Shown: positions 1 through 8,800, counted from the first letter of the stretch. The stretch is DNA of 63,771 bases from Neiella litorisoli (GCF_014773395.1 NZ_JACXAF010000028.1:1-63771); one strand, 5' to 3'. The notes: generated by a model not told the origin, from the letters alone. Translations and numbers: made by a program.

Positions 1-50
1 AATTTGAACACTCTTCAATAAGTTGATAATTTTTTATCTCAACTCACTGC

Positions 51-90
51 GAGTGCCCACACAGATTGTCTTGCTAATTGTTAAAGAGCG
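51..90 (-). promoter_or_regulatory. rRNA operon leader with boxA antitermination element
   Basis: Read on the minus strand, positions 90 to 79 give CGCTCTTTAACA, which matches the rrn boxA, and this is followed by the conserved leader motif ending in GTGTGGGCACTC that precedes 16S rRNA in Vibrio and Shewanella. The 16S gene itself lies beyond the left edge. A small hairpin, GCGCATT/AATGCGC, sits at 93-108 just upstream of boxA. Together with the two promoters upstream this shows a complete rRNA operon running leftward out of the window. Confidence 0.85.
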
Positions 91-191
91 ATGCGCATTA
101 AAATGCGCGTGCTGCACAAGGATGTGTGAATGTCGAAATCATTCATGGATGAATGTTTTATTTCGACCAGCTCCTTGGCTGCGGGAGGCGT

Positions 192-219
192 ATATTACGC
201 TTCCGATTCTCAGTGTCAA
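192..219 (-). promoter_or_regulatory. rRNA operon promoter P2 (proximal)
   Basis: On the minus strand TTGACA (219-214) and TAATAT (197-192) are separated by 16 bp and followed by a GC-rich discriminator beginning ACGCCTCCC. The 16-bp spacer and the C-rich discriminator are typical of stringently controlled rRNA promoters. It lies about 100 bp upstream of boxA. Confidence 0.8.
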
Positions 220-250
220 CCGCTTTTTGAAATCTTTTTTTCAAATCGCT

Positions 251-271
251 GCTCTTCATTATTTGAAGAGC
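251..271. promoter_or_regulatory. Perfect hairpin between the two rRNA promoters
   Basis: GCTCTTCA (251-258) and TGAAGAGC (264-271) form a perfect 8-bp inverted repeat around a 5-nt TTATT loop. It lies between P1 and P2, so it would be in the P1 transcript and about 30 bp upstream of the P2 -35. No T-run follows on the minus strand within the next bases, so it is not an obvious terminator. It could be a protein-binding dyad or a transcript hairpin. Confidence 0.4.
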
Positions 272-343
272 TTGGTTGATTGAGTGCGTCGAGAAAGTTT
301 GAAACTTTAGAAGTTTGCCGTTGCCCCGAAGCAGTGGAGGCGC

Positions 344-371
344 ATTTTAGAGATACAGCTCACAGAGTCAA
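344..371 (-). promoter_or_regulatory. rRNA operon promoter P1 (distal) with A-rich UP region
   Basis: On the minus strand TTGACT (371-366) and TAAAAT (349-344) are 16 bp apart and followed by GCGCCTCC, the same discriminator type as the promoter 150 bp downstream. An A-rich stretch (about 385-397, reading AGAAAAAAGTTATAG on the minus strand) lies immediately upstream, where an UP element would contact RNA polymerase alpha. Tandem P1/P2 promoters are the normal rrn arrangement. Confidence 0.75.
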
Positions 372-532
372 GCACCAATCTATAACTTTTTTCTGACTGC
401 CGATAATGTGGTCAATTCTGGGAGCTTTTTGTTACGTCGCTGTTGTTTATTTGTAAACTCGTGTTCCGTTAACGACTCCAGTAGCTCTCAGAGCCTTAAT
501 ATTTCAAACCTGCAATTTAGGTGATAATAACA

Positions 533-991
533 ATGACCTCTTCAGTGCAAATGAGACGCACGCTAACTGCCGTTGGAACAGCTCTCGTCTTGGCGATCGT
601 TGCCAAAATTACGTTTCCGGCAATTAGCGCTTACCTCGCTCCAGATTGGACCACAGCCATCATTGCATTAGTTGCAGCGCTAATTACTGCGTTCGTAGCC
701 AATGTAAGAAGTAATCAAACGACTGCAGAACAAGGTATGCGTACCTTGTATGTGGGTAACTTGCCATATCGAGCAAATGAAGCTGCTGTTCGCAACTTAT
801 TTGCCCAACACGGTAAAGTGTTTTCTGTTCGCTTAATGAAAGACCGTCAGACTGGCAAACGCCGAGGCTTCGGCTTTGTTGAAATGGCAGAAGGTGACGC
901 GGATGCTGCGATTAAGGCGCTTAATGATGCCGATTTTCAGCAGCGTAATCTAAAAGTTCGCGAAGCCAAGAATAAAACCGAACAAGAATAA
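533..991 (+). CDS. Membrane-anchored RRM RNA-binding protein
   Basis: The 152-residue protein has two predicted membrane helices (about 11-33 and 39-57) and then one RNA recognition motif (about 70-146). RNP2 is LYVGNL (72-77) and RNP1 is RGFGFVEM (111-118); the aromatic residues that stack on RNA are present in both, except that the last RNP1 position is Met. The ATG at 533 is preferred over an in-frame GTG at 521 because TTAGGTGA lies just upstream of the ATG at a normal distance. Related proteins are annotated in Vibrio and Shewanella, but I know of no assigned function. The gene is divergent from the rRNA operon promoters and convergent with murI, only 7 bp away. The membrane topology is inferred from hydrophobicity only. 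Confidence 0.85.
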   Translation: MTSSVQMRRTLTAVGTALVLAIVAKITFPAISAYLAPDWTTAIIALVAALITAFVANVRSNQTTAEQGMRTLYVGNLPYRANEAAVRNLFAQHGKVFSVRLMKDRQTGKRRGFGFVEMAEGDADAAIKALNDADFQQRNLKVREAKNKTEQE

Positions 992-998
992 CAACTCT

Positions 999-1796
999 CT
1001 AGGGCAGGTTAATCAACCTGCCCAGCTTTAAGCCAAAGCCCTTCATCGCTTTTTGCAGCAGATCCGGATCGGACACCGCAGCAGTCGAATAGTAACAGCC
1101 ATCAACCGGCTCATACATCACCTCATCGACTTCGCGAGCTAACTGCCTTATCACTTGGCGCGCAACGGCATAACCTGAATCCACCAATCGAATCCCCGGT
1201 AGCAACTCTGCAATCGGTGATGCTAGCAGCGGGTAATGAGTGCAGCCCAACACCAGCGTATCGATGCTTGGCTGACTTCGAATCGGTTGCAGCAATTGTT
1301 CAAGCCGCTTGATATCAAGTTCGCCATTGAGCAAGTAGCGCTCCGCCATTTGTACCAAATCGCCAATACCTAGCTTGGTGACTTGGCAGTCGGCGGCAAA
1401 ATCGGCCACCAACTGATCGGTATAATCTCGATTCACCGTCGCAGGTGTTGCCAGCAAAGCGATGTGCTTACTGTTACTGCTCGCCGCAGCAGGTTTAATC
1501 GCGGGCACGACACCAATAATCGGCACGGCAATCTTGTCTCGTAACTGAGCTAACACCGAGGTACTCGCTGTATTGCATGCAATCACGATGGCGTCAGGCT
1601 TAATGGCCGCCAACGAACTGGATAAAATAGTAGAGACTCTATGATTGAGTACGTCCTGCTCCAGTTCGCCGTAGGGAAATAGCGCATTGTCAAAGACATA
1701 ATGACACTCAAGATCTGGTGCCAAGGCGCGAATGTGCTGCCAAACAGTTAAGCCGCCAACACCGGAATCAAAGACGATGATTTTTTGGTTGCGCAA
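999..1796 (-). CDS. murI: Glutamate racemase
   Basis: MurI interconverts L- and D-glutamate for peptidoglycan synthesis. The 265-residue product carries DSGVGG near the N-terminus (10-15), the first catalytic cysteine in ACNTAST (C74) and the second in GCTHYPL (C185), the two-base arrangement of the aspartate/glutamate racemase family. Translation appears to start at TTG (1796): an in-frame TGA lies five codons upstream and GAAGG precedes the TTG by 9 nt. The gene sits between trmA and the rRNA operon as in E. coli, but btuB, which lies between trmA and murI there, is absent. Confidence in function is high; the TTG start is well supported. Confidence 0.95.
   Translation of the reverse strand: MRNQKIIVFDSGVGGLTVWQHIRALAPDLECHYVFDNALFPYGELEQDVLNHRVSTILSSSLAAIKPDAIVIACNTASTSVLAQLRDKIAVPIIGVVPAIKPAAASSNSKHIALLATPATVNRDYTDQLVADFAADCQVTKLGIGDLVQMAERYLLNGELDIKRLEQLLQPIRSQPSIDTLVLGCTHYPLLASPIAELLPGIRLVDSGYAVARQVIRQLAREVDEVMYEPVDGCYYSTAAVSDPDLLQKAMKGFGLKLGRLINLP
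1002..1023. terminator. Perfect hairpin at the murI 3' end
   Basis: GGGCAGGTT (1002-1010) and AACCTGCCC (1015-1023) form a 9-bp stem with an AATC loop. It is encoded by the last codons of murI and lies 11 bp past the stop of the RRM gene. No U-tract follows on either strand, so it is a candidate 3' stabiliser or weak terminator for two converging genes and not a canonical intrinsic terminator. Confidence 0.4.
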
Positions 1797-1893
1797 TGCG
1801 ATGAGCCTTCAGAAACATAATAAATCGGCACAAAAACTGGACAGTTATAAACTAATCCCTACAATCGGCCCGTTTTCGCTTTCGGATCAAACT

Positions 1894-2979
1894 ATGTCAG
1901 ATCAACTCTCCTATCAGCAACAGCTTGATGAAAAAGTCGCTCGCTTGAGCGAACAATTTGCCGAATTTGGTGATGTGCCAATGACAGTGTTCCAGTCGCC
2001 GGCGCAACATTATCGGATGCGTGCCGAGTTCCGAGTCTGGCATGATGGCGATGAGTTGTACCACATCATGTTTGATCAGCAGAGCAAGCAGAAATACCGT
2101 GTCGATCAGTTCAACACGGCTTCTGAACTAATTAACCAAGCGATGCCTCTGCTGATAGAACATCTTAAAAGCAACGACATCCTGCGCCGTAAGCTGTTTC
2201 AAATCGACTACCTATCAAGCCAGCAAGGCGAGCTACTGATCAGCTTGCTTTACCACAAGCAGTTAGATGAACACTGGCTTGAGCAAGCCGAACAGTTGCA
2301 AACAGCACTGAGAGAACACTTTCCTGTATTTATTATTGGCCGTGCTCGTAAACAAAAGCTGATTCTGGATCGCGACTTCGTTAATGAAACGCTGACCGTC
2401 AATGGTCGTGACTATCATTATCGCCATGTCGAAAACAGTTTCACCCAACCGAATGCGGCTGTTTGCGAACATATGCTGAGTTGGGCGCAAGACTGCACCA
2501 AAGACATGACCGGCGATTTGCTTGAGTTATATTGCGGAAATGGCAACTTCTCGATTCCACTGGCCGCTAACTTCCGCCAGGTATTGGCTACTGAAATTGC
2601 CAAGCCATCGGTTGACTCTGCACAGCACAATATTGCCGCCAATGCGGTCAACAACCTCAACATCATTCGTTTATCGAGTGAGGAATTCACCCAAGCTTGG
2701 CGTGGCGAGCGCACCTTCCGTCGTTTGGAGGGGATAGACTTGAAGAGCTATCAACTCGATACATTGTTTGTCGATCCGCCGCGAGCAGGATTGGATGAAC
2801 AGACCAGAGAAATGGCAATGAATTTTAAGCGCGTGCTCTATATATCCTGCAATCCGGATACCCTGCATCGCGATTTGTTGCGCCTGACCGACAAGTACCG
2901 CGTCGAGAAACTGGCGTTATTCGATCAGTTTCCATTTACCCATCACGCTGAAATGGGCGTTTGGCTGGTAGAAAAATAA
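1894..2979 (+). CDS. trmA: tRNA (uracil-5-)-methyltransferase
   Basis: TrmA uses SAM to make ribothymidine at tRNA position 54. The 361-residue protein matches E. coli TrmA throughout: a SAM-binding segment [10 protein letters not shown] (211-220), [10 protein letters not shown] (292-301), the catalytic nucleophile in ISCNP (C319) and the general-base region FDQFPFTHH near the end. An in-frame extension upstream to 1732 overlaps murI and has no homologous sequence, so the ATG at 1894 (MSDQLSYQ) is chosen. It converges on fabR with a 4-bp gap and is divergent from murI. Confidence 0.96.
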   Translation: MSDQLSYQQQLDEKVARLSEQFAEFGDVPMTVFQSPAQHYRMRAEFRVWHDGDELYHIMFDQQSKQKYRVDQFNTASELINQAMPLLIEHLKSNDILRRKLFQIDYLSSQQGELLISLLYHKQLDEHWLEQAEQLQTALREHFPVFIIGRARKQKLILDRDFVNETLTVNGRDYHYRHVENSFTQPNAAVCEHMLSWAQDCTKDMTGDLLELYCGNGNFSIPLAANFRQVLATEIAKPSVDSAQHNIAANAVNNLNIIRLSSEEFTQAWRGERTFRRLEGIDLKSYQLDTLFVDPPRAGLDEQTREMAMNFKRVLYISCNPDTLHRDLLRLTDKYRVEKLALFDQFPFTHHAEMGVWLVEK

Positions 2980-2983
2980 CGGA

Positions 2984-3604
2984 TTACTCGCTAAAACGGC
3001 GGTCATGCTTCAATGCCGCCGCCCCTTTGGCAATTAACCGTAATTGATTGATCACCCGCTCCGCCAAAGGCTTACGTGCCGCGGCGGGTAAGTCTAACGC
3101 CTCGGCGCCTGCGTTGAACACCAATGTCACCATCGCCTCGGCTTCCATCACAGCCAGCTCACGGGAGCACTTGCCATAGTCTTCCAGGTAATCGGCTAAC
3201 TCCGCGATAAAATGCTGGATCTCACGATTCACCGCCGCCCGAAAAGCAGCCGAAGTACCCGAGCGTTCCCGCAACAACAGGCGAAAAACGTTGGAATGGT
3301 GCTGGACGAATTCCATGAAAGTTTCGACCGAGGTACGAATAATGCTGCCACCATCCGCGATTCGTTGGCGAGCCTTGCGCATCAACTGGCGCAATGCCAA
3401 GCCACCTTCGTCGACCATGGTTAGACCAAGCTCGTCCATATCTTTGAAATGGCGATAAAAGGACGTTGGCGCAATGTTCGCCTCTCGAGATACTTCGCGC
3501 AAACTGAGCCCCGAAAAACTGCGTTCAGCGCTTAATTGACTAAATGCCGCGTCGATAATCGCTCGACGCGTCTTTTCTTTTTGTTGTGCGCGAACACCTG
3601 ACAT
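2984..3604 (-). CDS. fabR: Unsaturated fatty acid biosynthesis repressor FabR
   Basis: FabR is a TetR-family repressor that senses unsaturated acyl chains and, in E. coli, represses fabA and fabB. The 206-residue protein aligns with E. coli FabR along its length; diagnostic stretches are [11 protein letters not shown] (4-14), the recognition-helix region [10 protein letters not shown] and [13 protein letters not shown]. The ATG has GGGAA upstream. It is divergent from the desaturase gene, with a perfect FabR-type operator in between (3732-3747), so its local target is probably the desaturase. The place next to trmA and sthA is conserved with E. coli, where yijD stands instead of the desaturase. 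Confidence 0.93.
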   Translation of the reverse strand: MSGVRAQQKEKTRRAIIDAAFSQLSAERSFSGLSLREVSREANIAPTSFYRHFKDMDELGLTMVDEGGLALRQLMRKARQRIADGGSIIRTSVETFMEFVQHHSNVFRLLLRERSGTSAAFRAAVNREIQHFIAELADYLEDYGKCSRELAVMEAEAMVTLVFNAGAEALDLPAAARKPLAERVINQLRLIAKGAAALKHDRRFSE

Positions 3605-3700
3605 TCTCAGTTCCCATGCAAAGTTATGATTGCTCAGGCAATTCTACTCTTAATCTGAATTGGTAACAGCCATGGCTTCAAACAAAAACAAATTTGTCAC

Positions 3701-3729
3701 TTGATCCTACTGCCAAGCTCGGTTTTAAT
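3701..3729 (+). promoter_or_regulatory. Sigma-70 promoter of the desaturase gene
   Basis: TTGATC (3701-3706), a 17-bp spacer and TTTAAT (3724-3729) form a good sigma-70 promoter. Transcription would start around 3736, inside the FabR palindrome, so a bound repressor would block initiation. The desaturase ATG has no clear Shine-Dalgarno sequence, and the predicted 5' leader is only about 25 nt. Confidence 0.55.
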
Positions 3730-3731
3730 TT

Positions 3732-3747
3732 GCGTACACCTGTACGC
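3732..3747. promoter_or_regulatory. FabR operator palindrome
   Basis: GCGTACACCTGTACGC is a perfect GCGTACA-CC-TGTACGC palindrome. The known E. coli FabR site has the form AGCGTACANNTGTTCGCT, so core bases and the 2-bp centre match. It lies 2 bp downstream of the -10 element of the desaturase and 127 bp upstream of the fabR start codon. The fit of repressor gene, site and target makes direct repression likely. Confidence 0.8.
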
Positions 3748-3761
3748 TGAAAAATAAAAGC

Positions 3762-4901
3762 ATGTCTAAACCTAAACTCATTTGGTCGACCAACATCCTT
3801 TTCGCCAGCACCTTTATTGCGGCATTAACAATCGTCCCATGGTACGGCATAACCTACGGATATAGTTATGGATTATGGATCGCAGCGGTGCTCTGCCTCG
3901 GCTATTGCGGGATGTCCATTACGGTTGGTTACCACCGCTTGTGGGCACATAAGACTTTCAACGCACACCCGTTTGTTCGTTTTGTATTGGCTATTGGTGG
4001 CGCATTTGCGTTGCAAAACAGTGCGCTGCATTGGAGTTCCGATCACCGCGCTCACCACCGCCATGTTGATGATGGCGATAAAGACCCATACGCGGCGACA
4101 AAAGGCTTCTGGTACAGCCATATTGGTTGGATGTTGCGCGAGTACCAACCGATGCGCTATCACGATTACAGTAACTGCCGCGATCTGCAAAAAGACAAGA
4201 TTGTCATGTGGCAGCACCGCAATTATTGGCTGATGACATGGTCATTGAATTTGGGCATTCCGGTACTCTTGGGCTGGCTGCTTGGTGATGCGATTGGTGG
4301 TTTCTTGTTAATCGGCGTGTTGCGCCTCGTCGCCAGTCATCACTTCACCTTTTTCATCAATTCGCTGGCCCACGTTTGGGGTAAGCGGACTTATACCGAA
4401 AAGAACACCGCTCGAGATAATGGCTGGTTAGCCTTACTGACTTATGGTGAGGGCTATCACAACTTCCATCATTTGTTTGAGTACGATTACCGCAACGGTA
4501 TCCGTTGGTATCAGTTCGATCCGAGCAAATGGTTTATCTGGACCATGGCCAAATTAAAGCTGGCGAGCAACCTTCGCACTGCGCCAGCCGAGCGGATCAT
4601 GAAAGCCAAACTCGATACGCAAAAGCTCAAACTCGACAGCAAAATTTCGCTTAGCATTCACGCCGAACGCTGGCGCGAAGCCTTACAGCACGAGTATGAC
4701 CGCTTGCTGCAACGTACTCAGGAATACTATGCGGTACGCAAGCAATTGTTGCAGCTAAAAAAAGATAAGCTGTCGAATAGTTATCAGCAAGAACGGCAAG
4801 AGCTTCAATTACGCCTCGAAAAATTACGTCGGGCGGTTCGCGATCACCAACGAAGGTGGCAACTGTTGATGGCAGAGGTGACTCATTTAGCACCAGCCTG
4901 A
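3762..4901 (+). CDS. Membrane fatty acyl desaturase (delta-9 type) with coiled-coil tail
   Basis: The enzyme would insert a cis double bond into acyl chains at the membrane using a di-iron centre. All three histidine boxes of the acyl-CoA/acyl-lipid desaturase family are present: HRLWAH (58-63), HRAHHRH (95-101) and HNFHH (233-237), with hydrophobic segments around 12-33, 36-56, 73-88 and 155-200. After the catalytic domain, residues about 285-379 form a charged, heptad-like region rich in Lys, Arg, Gln, Glu and Leu, which looks like a coiled coil and is not needed for catalysis in shorter family members. The position behind a FabR operator indicates feedback by membrane unsaturation. Substrate (acyl-CoA or acyl lipid) cannot be told from sequence. 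Confidence 0.9.
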   Translation: MSKPKLIWSTNILFASTFIAALTIVPWYGITYGYSYGLWIAAVLCLGYCGMSITVGYHRLWAHKTFNAHPFVRFVLAIGGAFALQNSALHWSSDHRAHHRHVDDGDKDPYAATKGFWYSHIGWMLREYQPMRYHDYSNCRDLQKDKIVMWQHRNYWLMTWSLNLGIPVLLGWLLGDAIGGFLLIGVLRLVASHHFTFFINSLAHVWGKRTYTEKNTARDNGWLALLTYGEGYHNFHHLFEYDYRNGIRWYQFDPSKWFIWTMAKLKLASNLRTAPAERIMKAKLDTQKLKLDSKISLSIHAERWREALQHEYDRLLQRTQEYYAVRKQLLQLKKDKLSNSYQQERQELQLRLEKLRRAVRDHQRRWQLLMAEVTHLAPA

Positions 4902-4975
4902 TCACTCGGCTTTCAACTTCAGTCCTGCTAAACTGCCATTACTTCTGATGGATACGTCAACTAGCAGGGCTGAAC

Positions 4976-6406
4976 GTGAGCAAAAAACAGGACTCCTCAA
5001 CCGCCAAACCAACCTCATTTAACTACGATGTAATTGTTATCGGTACCGGCCCAGGAGGCGAAGGTGCGGCAATGAACCTGACCAAAAAAGGTCAGCATGT
5101 TGCTGTTATTGAGCGCCATAGCGATGTCGGCGGCGGTTGTACGCATTGGGGCACCATTCCTTCGAAGGCACTGCGCCACAGTGTTGAGCGACTCACCGAG
5201 TTCAATAACAACCCTCTATTCTCAAACCGGCAAGACAACCTCCATCTCACCTTTAAAGACATTTTGCAGCACGCTCAAGGTGTCGTTGGCAAGCAAATCC
5301 GCATGCGCCATAGCTTCTACGAGCGCAACAGAGTCGACGTTATCCACGGTGAAGCCAGCTTTGTCGATCGCTACACCATTAACGTTACCCGCGCCGATGG
5401 CAACATTGACCAACTGACCGCCAAACAATTTGTTATCGCCACTGGCTCGCGCCCATATCGACCTGCCGATATTGACTTCAGCCATCCTCGCATTTACGAC
5501 AGCGATAGCATCCTCAATCTAGAGCATGACCCGCGCAACGTCATTATTTATGGTGCCGGTGTGATCGGTTGTGAATACGCTTCGATATTCCGCGGCCTCA
5601 ACAACAAGGTCGAACTGATCAACAGCCGCGATGCCTTGCTGTCATTCCTCGATGCCGAGATCTCTGACGCCCTGAGCTACCACTTGCGAAACAACGGTGC
5701 CAACATTCGTCATTGCGAAGAATATGAGTCAGTTGTTGGCGATGAGACCGGCGTCGTGATGGAGCTGAAATCCGGTAAACGAATGCGCGCCGATTGCTTC
5801 TTGTTCGCCAACGGCCGCACCGGCAACACCGACAAGCTGAATCTGCCAGCGGTTGGCCTGGAGGCAAATTCCAGAGGTCAGTTAACCGTGAATACGCACT
5901 ACTGCACGAACGTCGATAACATCTATGCCGTTGGTGATGTCATTGGCTACCCGAGCTTGGCGAGTGCGGCTTATGATCAAGGTCGGATTGCTGCTGATGC
6001 GATGACCAAAGGTCAAAGCGACACCCATTTGATTGCCGACATTCCAACCGGCATTTACACCATTCCAGAGATCAGCTCAGTCGGCCAAACCGAGCAACAG
6101 CTCACTGAGAAAAAAGTGCCCTACGAAGTGGGTCGTGCACACTTCAAACATCTAGCGCGCGCCCAAATCGCCGATCAGCCGGTTGGCACGCTGAAGATCT
6201 TATTCCACCGCGAGACCAAAGAAATCTTGGGCATTCACTGCTTTGGCGAGCGTGCAGCAGAGATTGTTCACATTGGACAAGCCATCATGGAGCAAAAGGG
6301 TAGCGGCAATACCATTGAGTATTTTGCCCACACCACATTCAACTACCCAACCATGGCTGAAGCCTATCGAGTGGCGGCCCTGAACGGATTAAACCGCTTG
6401 TTCTAA
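4976..6406 (+). CDS. sthA: Soluble pyridine nucleotide transhydrogenase
   Basis: SthA is a cytoplasmic FAD enzyme that transfers hydride between NADPH and NAD+. The 476-residue protein has the FAD fingerprint GTGPGGEG (23-30) and the segment [15 protein letters not shown] (52-66), where SthA keeps a single cysteine in place of the redox-active pair of related disulfide reductases. A second dinucleotide site is [14 protein letters not shown]. Similarity to E. coli SthA continues to the terminal NGLNRLF. The start is GTG at 4976 with AGGG about 7 nt upstream; the N-terminus is about 10 residues longer than in E. coli. A strong bidirectional terminator follows. Confidence 0.96.
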   Translation: MSKKQDSSTAKPTSFNYDVIVIGTGPGGEGAAMNLTKKGQHVAVIERHSDVGGGCTHWGTIPSKALRHSVERLTEFNNNPLFSNRQDNLHLTFKDILQHAQGVVGKQIRMRHSFYERNRVDVIHGEASFVDRYTINVTRADGNIDQLTAKQFVIATGSRPYRPADIDFSHPRIYDSDSILNLEHDPRNVIIYGAGVIGCEYASIFRGLNNKVELINSRDALLSFLDAEISDALSYHLRNNGANIRHCEEYESVVGDETGVVMELKSGKRMRADCFLFANGRTGNTDKLNLPAVGLEANSRGQLTVNTHYCTNVDNIYAVGDVIGYPSLASAAYDQGRIAADAMTKGQSDTHLIADIPTGIYTIPEISSVGQTEQQLTEKKVPYEVGRAHFKHLARAQIADQPVGTLKILFHRETKEILGIHCFGERAAEIVHIGQAIMEQKGSGNTIEYFAHTTFNYPTMAEAYRVAALNGLNRLF

Positions 6407-6420
6407 CGAATGCGCATCAA

Positions 6421-6447
6421 AAAGGCCTGCAATTGCAGGCCTTTTTT
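6421..6447. terminator. Bidirectional intrinsic terminator between sthA and cysQ
   Basis: AAAGGCCTGC (6421-6430) and GCAGGCCTTT (6435-6444) form a 10-bp stem with an AATT loop, followed by a T-run on the plus strand and, reading the other way, another T-rich stretch on the minus strand. It serves converging sthA and cysQ. Confidence 0.9.
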
Positions 6448-6464
6448 GTTGCTCAGCGTTTTTG

Positions 6465-7277
6465 TTAGTGACTGCGAATAATATCACCCCAGCAATAGGC
6501 CGGGTCAGCCACCACCATAAAATTGGGGTTTTCAAAGCTCTCGCGTTGGTTATAGGTTAGCGGCTCTAGCCCCATGGTCATCACCGCACCACCCGCTTGG
6601 CTGACAATACATTGCGCTGCGCCCGTGTCCCACTCGCCAGTCGGGCCAATGCGCAAATAACAATCGGCACTGCCCTCGGCAACCATGCAGCTTTTCAAGG
6701 TACTACTGCCAAATGGAATAAATTCGGCGTTCATTCCTGCGGGCAAGCATTCTGTAATTAAGTCCAGTTTTTGTCGGCGACTAATGGCAAAACGCAGCTT
6801 TTCTTGTTCTCGGTTCAGCGAGCGAGCATGAATCGGCGTATCGGTACCATCGGCATCTCGGCGGAACACGCACTGACCACGAATCGCCGCGTAGCTAATG
6901 CCACTGACCGGCGCATGAATAATCCCCATGATCGGCACGCCCGCTTCAATTAAAGCAATATTGACAGCAAAATCGCCGGAGCGCTGAATAAACTCGCCGG
7001 TACCATCGAGCGGATCGACCAACCAGTAGCGGTCCCAGTGAGCGCGTTTGCTGTAGGGAATGTGTTCGGATTCTTCCGACAAAATGGGGTAATCAACAGG
7101 CAGTTGACGTAAGCCTTTGAGAATCACATCGTTAGCGGCCAAATCGGCGGTCGTCACCGGAGTTTGGTCACTTTTTTCCAAGGCTTCAAAATCGCCGGAA
7201 TCATAAATGTCAGAGATGGCCCGCCCCGCATCAACGGCGATGGTCATCACGGATTCCAACAATTGCTCCAACTTCAT
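6465..7277 (-). CDS. cysQ: 3'(2'),5'-bisphosphate nucleotidase CysQ
   Basis: CysQ removes the 3' phosphate from PAP(S), a by-product of sulfate assimilation and phosphopantetheine transfer. The 270-residue protein has the metal-binding motifs of the inositol-monophosphatase superfamily: ILSEESEH, LVDPLDGTGEF and, near the C-terminus, EWDTGAAQ. GAAGGA lies 8 nt upstream of the ATG. nudE lies upstream on the same strand with a 24-bp gap, the same partner order as in many gammaproteobacteria, so the two are probably co-transcribed. Confidence 0.94.
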   Translation of the reverse strand: MKLEQLLESVMTIAVDAGRAISDIYDSGDFEALEKSDQTPVTTADLAANDVILKGLRQLPVDYPILSEESEHIPYSKRAHWDRYWLVDPLDGTGEFIQRSGDFAVNIALIEAGVPIMGIIHAPVSGISYAAIRGQCVFRRDADGTDTPIHARSLNREQEKLRFAISRRQKLDLITECLPAGMNAEFIPFGSSTLKSCMVAEGSADCYLRIGPTGEWDTGAAQCIVSQAGGAVMTMGLEPLTYNQRESFENPNFMVVADPAYCWGDIIRSH

Positions 7278-7301
7278 CTGCTTTTCCTTCTCTTGTCGAA
7301 A

Positions 7302-7871
7302 CTAACTCCACAGCGCCAAATGGCGCGCTGCGAGCATCAATGCAGTCACACTTCGGGCTTCTTTAAATTCCGGCCAATCCAGTAGGCTAAGCCAATCATC
7401 AATGGGCCATTTCACCACCACCAAAGGCTCAGGTTCATCACCCTCAAGAACCGATGGCGACAAGTCTTGCGCCAACAGGATGTCCATCTTGGCAGCAAAG
7501 TAACCCGGCGCCAACGTGATCTGCTTGAGCGAAGTCAAATCGCTGGCAGCAAAACCGACTTCTTCTTGCAACTCTCGATTGGCCGCTTCAATGGCTTGCT
7601 CGCCGGGATCAATTAATCCCTTGGGAAAGCCCAGTTCGTATTGTTCGGTACCTGCAGCATACTCACGAATCAGCAGAAATTCACGGGCTTCGGTCACAGG
7701 CACCACCATCACTGCGCCACGGCCACTGCCTCGCATGCGTTCATACTGACGGCGAGCACCATTGGAGAATTCCAAATCAATGGTTTCGATTTCAAACATC
7801 CGGCTTTTAGCAACCACTGTGCGTTGATGAATGCGTGGCAGCTTGAGCTGGGGTAAATCCTTTTCTGACAT
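7302..7871 (-). CDS. nudE: ADP compounds hydrolase NudE (Nudix)
   Basis: NudE hydrolyses ADP-ribose, NADH and Ap3A-type compounds. The 189-residue protein has a complete Nudix box at 85-107, running from GLIDPGE to RELQEEVGF with all the Gx5Ex7REUxEExGU positions filled. It is divergent from yrfG and is probably the first gene of a nudE-cysQ operon. The assignment to NudE and not to another ADP-sugar pyrophosphatase rests on overall similarity and on the nudE-yrfG neighbourhood known from E. coli. Confidence 0.9.
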   Translation of the reverse strand: MSEKDLPQLKLPRIHQRTVVAKSRMFEIETIDLEFSNGARRQYERMRGSGRGAVMVVPVTEAREFLLIREYAAGTEQYELGFPKGLIDPGEQAIEAANRELQEEVGFAASDLTSLKQITLAPGYFAAKMDILLAQDLSPSVLEGDEPEPLVVVKWPIDDWLSLLDWPEFKEARSVTALMLAARHLALWS

Positions 7872-7943
7872 GCGTTGGTTTGCCGAGCGTGAAGTGATAG
7901 GGTGCCCTCATTACACCCAATTCCTGATAAAGATTCCAGTACT

Positions 7944-8609
7944 ATGCCCAAGTGGTCATCAATCGATACCGTGCTGCTCGATATGGACGGCACGCTACTC
8001 GACCTGTATTTCGACAATCATTTCTGGCTCGAATTTCTGCCGCGTTGCTATGCCCGCAAAAACAACATCAGCGAAGCCGAGGCTGTGACGTATCTCAAAG
8101 GGGAATATGAAAAACTGCAAGGAAAATTGGAGTGGTACTGCCTTGATTACTGGAATCAGCATTTAAACATCGACTTGATGCCGTTAAAGCGCCAAATCGC
8201 CCATCTGATTCAACTGCGGGCCGATGCCGAGCCATTTCTACACGCGCTTAAAGCGAGTGGTCGCAAGGTGATGTTGCTGACCAATGCGCACCCAGACAGT
8301 CTGGCGCTAAAAGTTGAACACACTCGCCTTGGTGAATTAATCGATACTTTGTTGTCGAGCCACCAATACGGCGCGCCCAAGGAACATCAATCGCTGTGGC
8401 AGCAAGTGATGGATGAGCAGTCGCTCGACCCAGCTCGGACCTTATTTGTTGATGACAGCTTGTCAGTGCTGCGCTCAGCCCAGCGCTTTGGCATCGGCCA
8501 CTTGCTAGCGGTGACCAATCCAGATAGCAAACAGCCAGCACGAATCATTGATGAGTTTGAATCGGTGGGCGATTTCACCACGCTGTTGGGCGATATCACG
8601 CCGCTTTGA
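7944..8609 (+). CDS. yrfG: GMP/IMP nucleotidase YrfG (HAD family)
   Basis: YrfG dephosphorylates purine nucleotides. The HAD motifs are present: motif I LLDMDGTLLDL (nucleophile D13 and acid D15), motif II LLTNAH, the motif III lysine in GAPKEH and motif IV FVDDS. The stretch LEWYCLDYW is characteristic of YrfG. The ATG at 7944 gives the usual length (221 aa); an upstream GTG at 7902 would add 14 residues without homology and crowd the divergent nudE start. It is followed by a repeat-bearing gap and the converging gsp operon. Confidence 0.9.
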   Translation: MPKWSSIDTVLLDMDGTLLDLYFDNHFWLEFLPRCYARKNNISEAEAVTYLKGEYEKLQGKLEWYCLDYWNQHLNIDLMPLKRQIAHLIQLRADAEPFLHALKASGRKVMLLTNAHPDSLALKVEHTRLGELIDTLLSSHQYGAPKEHQSLWQQVMDEQSLDPARTLFVDDSLSVLRSAQRFGIGHLLAVTNPDSKQPARIIDEFESVGDFTTLLGDITPL

Positions 8610-8669
8610 CAGCAATGTTATGTGCATGAACCGTAACAGAACAATAGATGAAACTAAGGTGCGGAACGA

Positions 8670-8773
8670 GGCGAGTTGTCAGATAGTGACTCAAGACGCC
8701 GTGAAATCATCCCTGATGGCTCAACTGCCGCATCCCTGCGGCAGATGCTTTCGCAACGACCAGACACTTCGCC
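8670..8773. repeat. Intergenic hairpin repeat, copy A
   Basis: A roughly 104-bp element fills most of the gap between converging yrfG and gspN. Outer arms GGCGAGTTGTC (8670-8680) and GACACTTCGCC (8763-8773) pair at 9 of 11 positions. Inside are the core ACGCCGTGAA (8696-8705), a CATCC/GGCTC segment and a perfect inner hairpin CTGCCGCA-tccc-TGCGGCAG (8725-8744). The same core and architecture occur at 63365-63474, where both outer and inner stems have different but still complementary sequences. I do not recognise a named family. Confidence 0.65.
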
Positions 8774-8800
8774 TCTAGCGAAGACAGAAGTCGCTCGTAG

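Noticed and set aside
23-283. 86-codon open frame in the rRNA leader region
   Set aside because: It covers the boxA leader and the P2 promoter of the rRNA operon, which explain the sequence.
8548-8778. 76-codon open frame across the yrfG end and repeat copy A
   Set aside because: It begins inside yrfG in another frame and runs through the hairpin repeat; no coding signal is visible.
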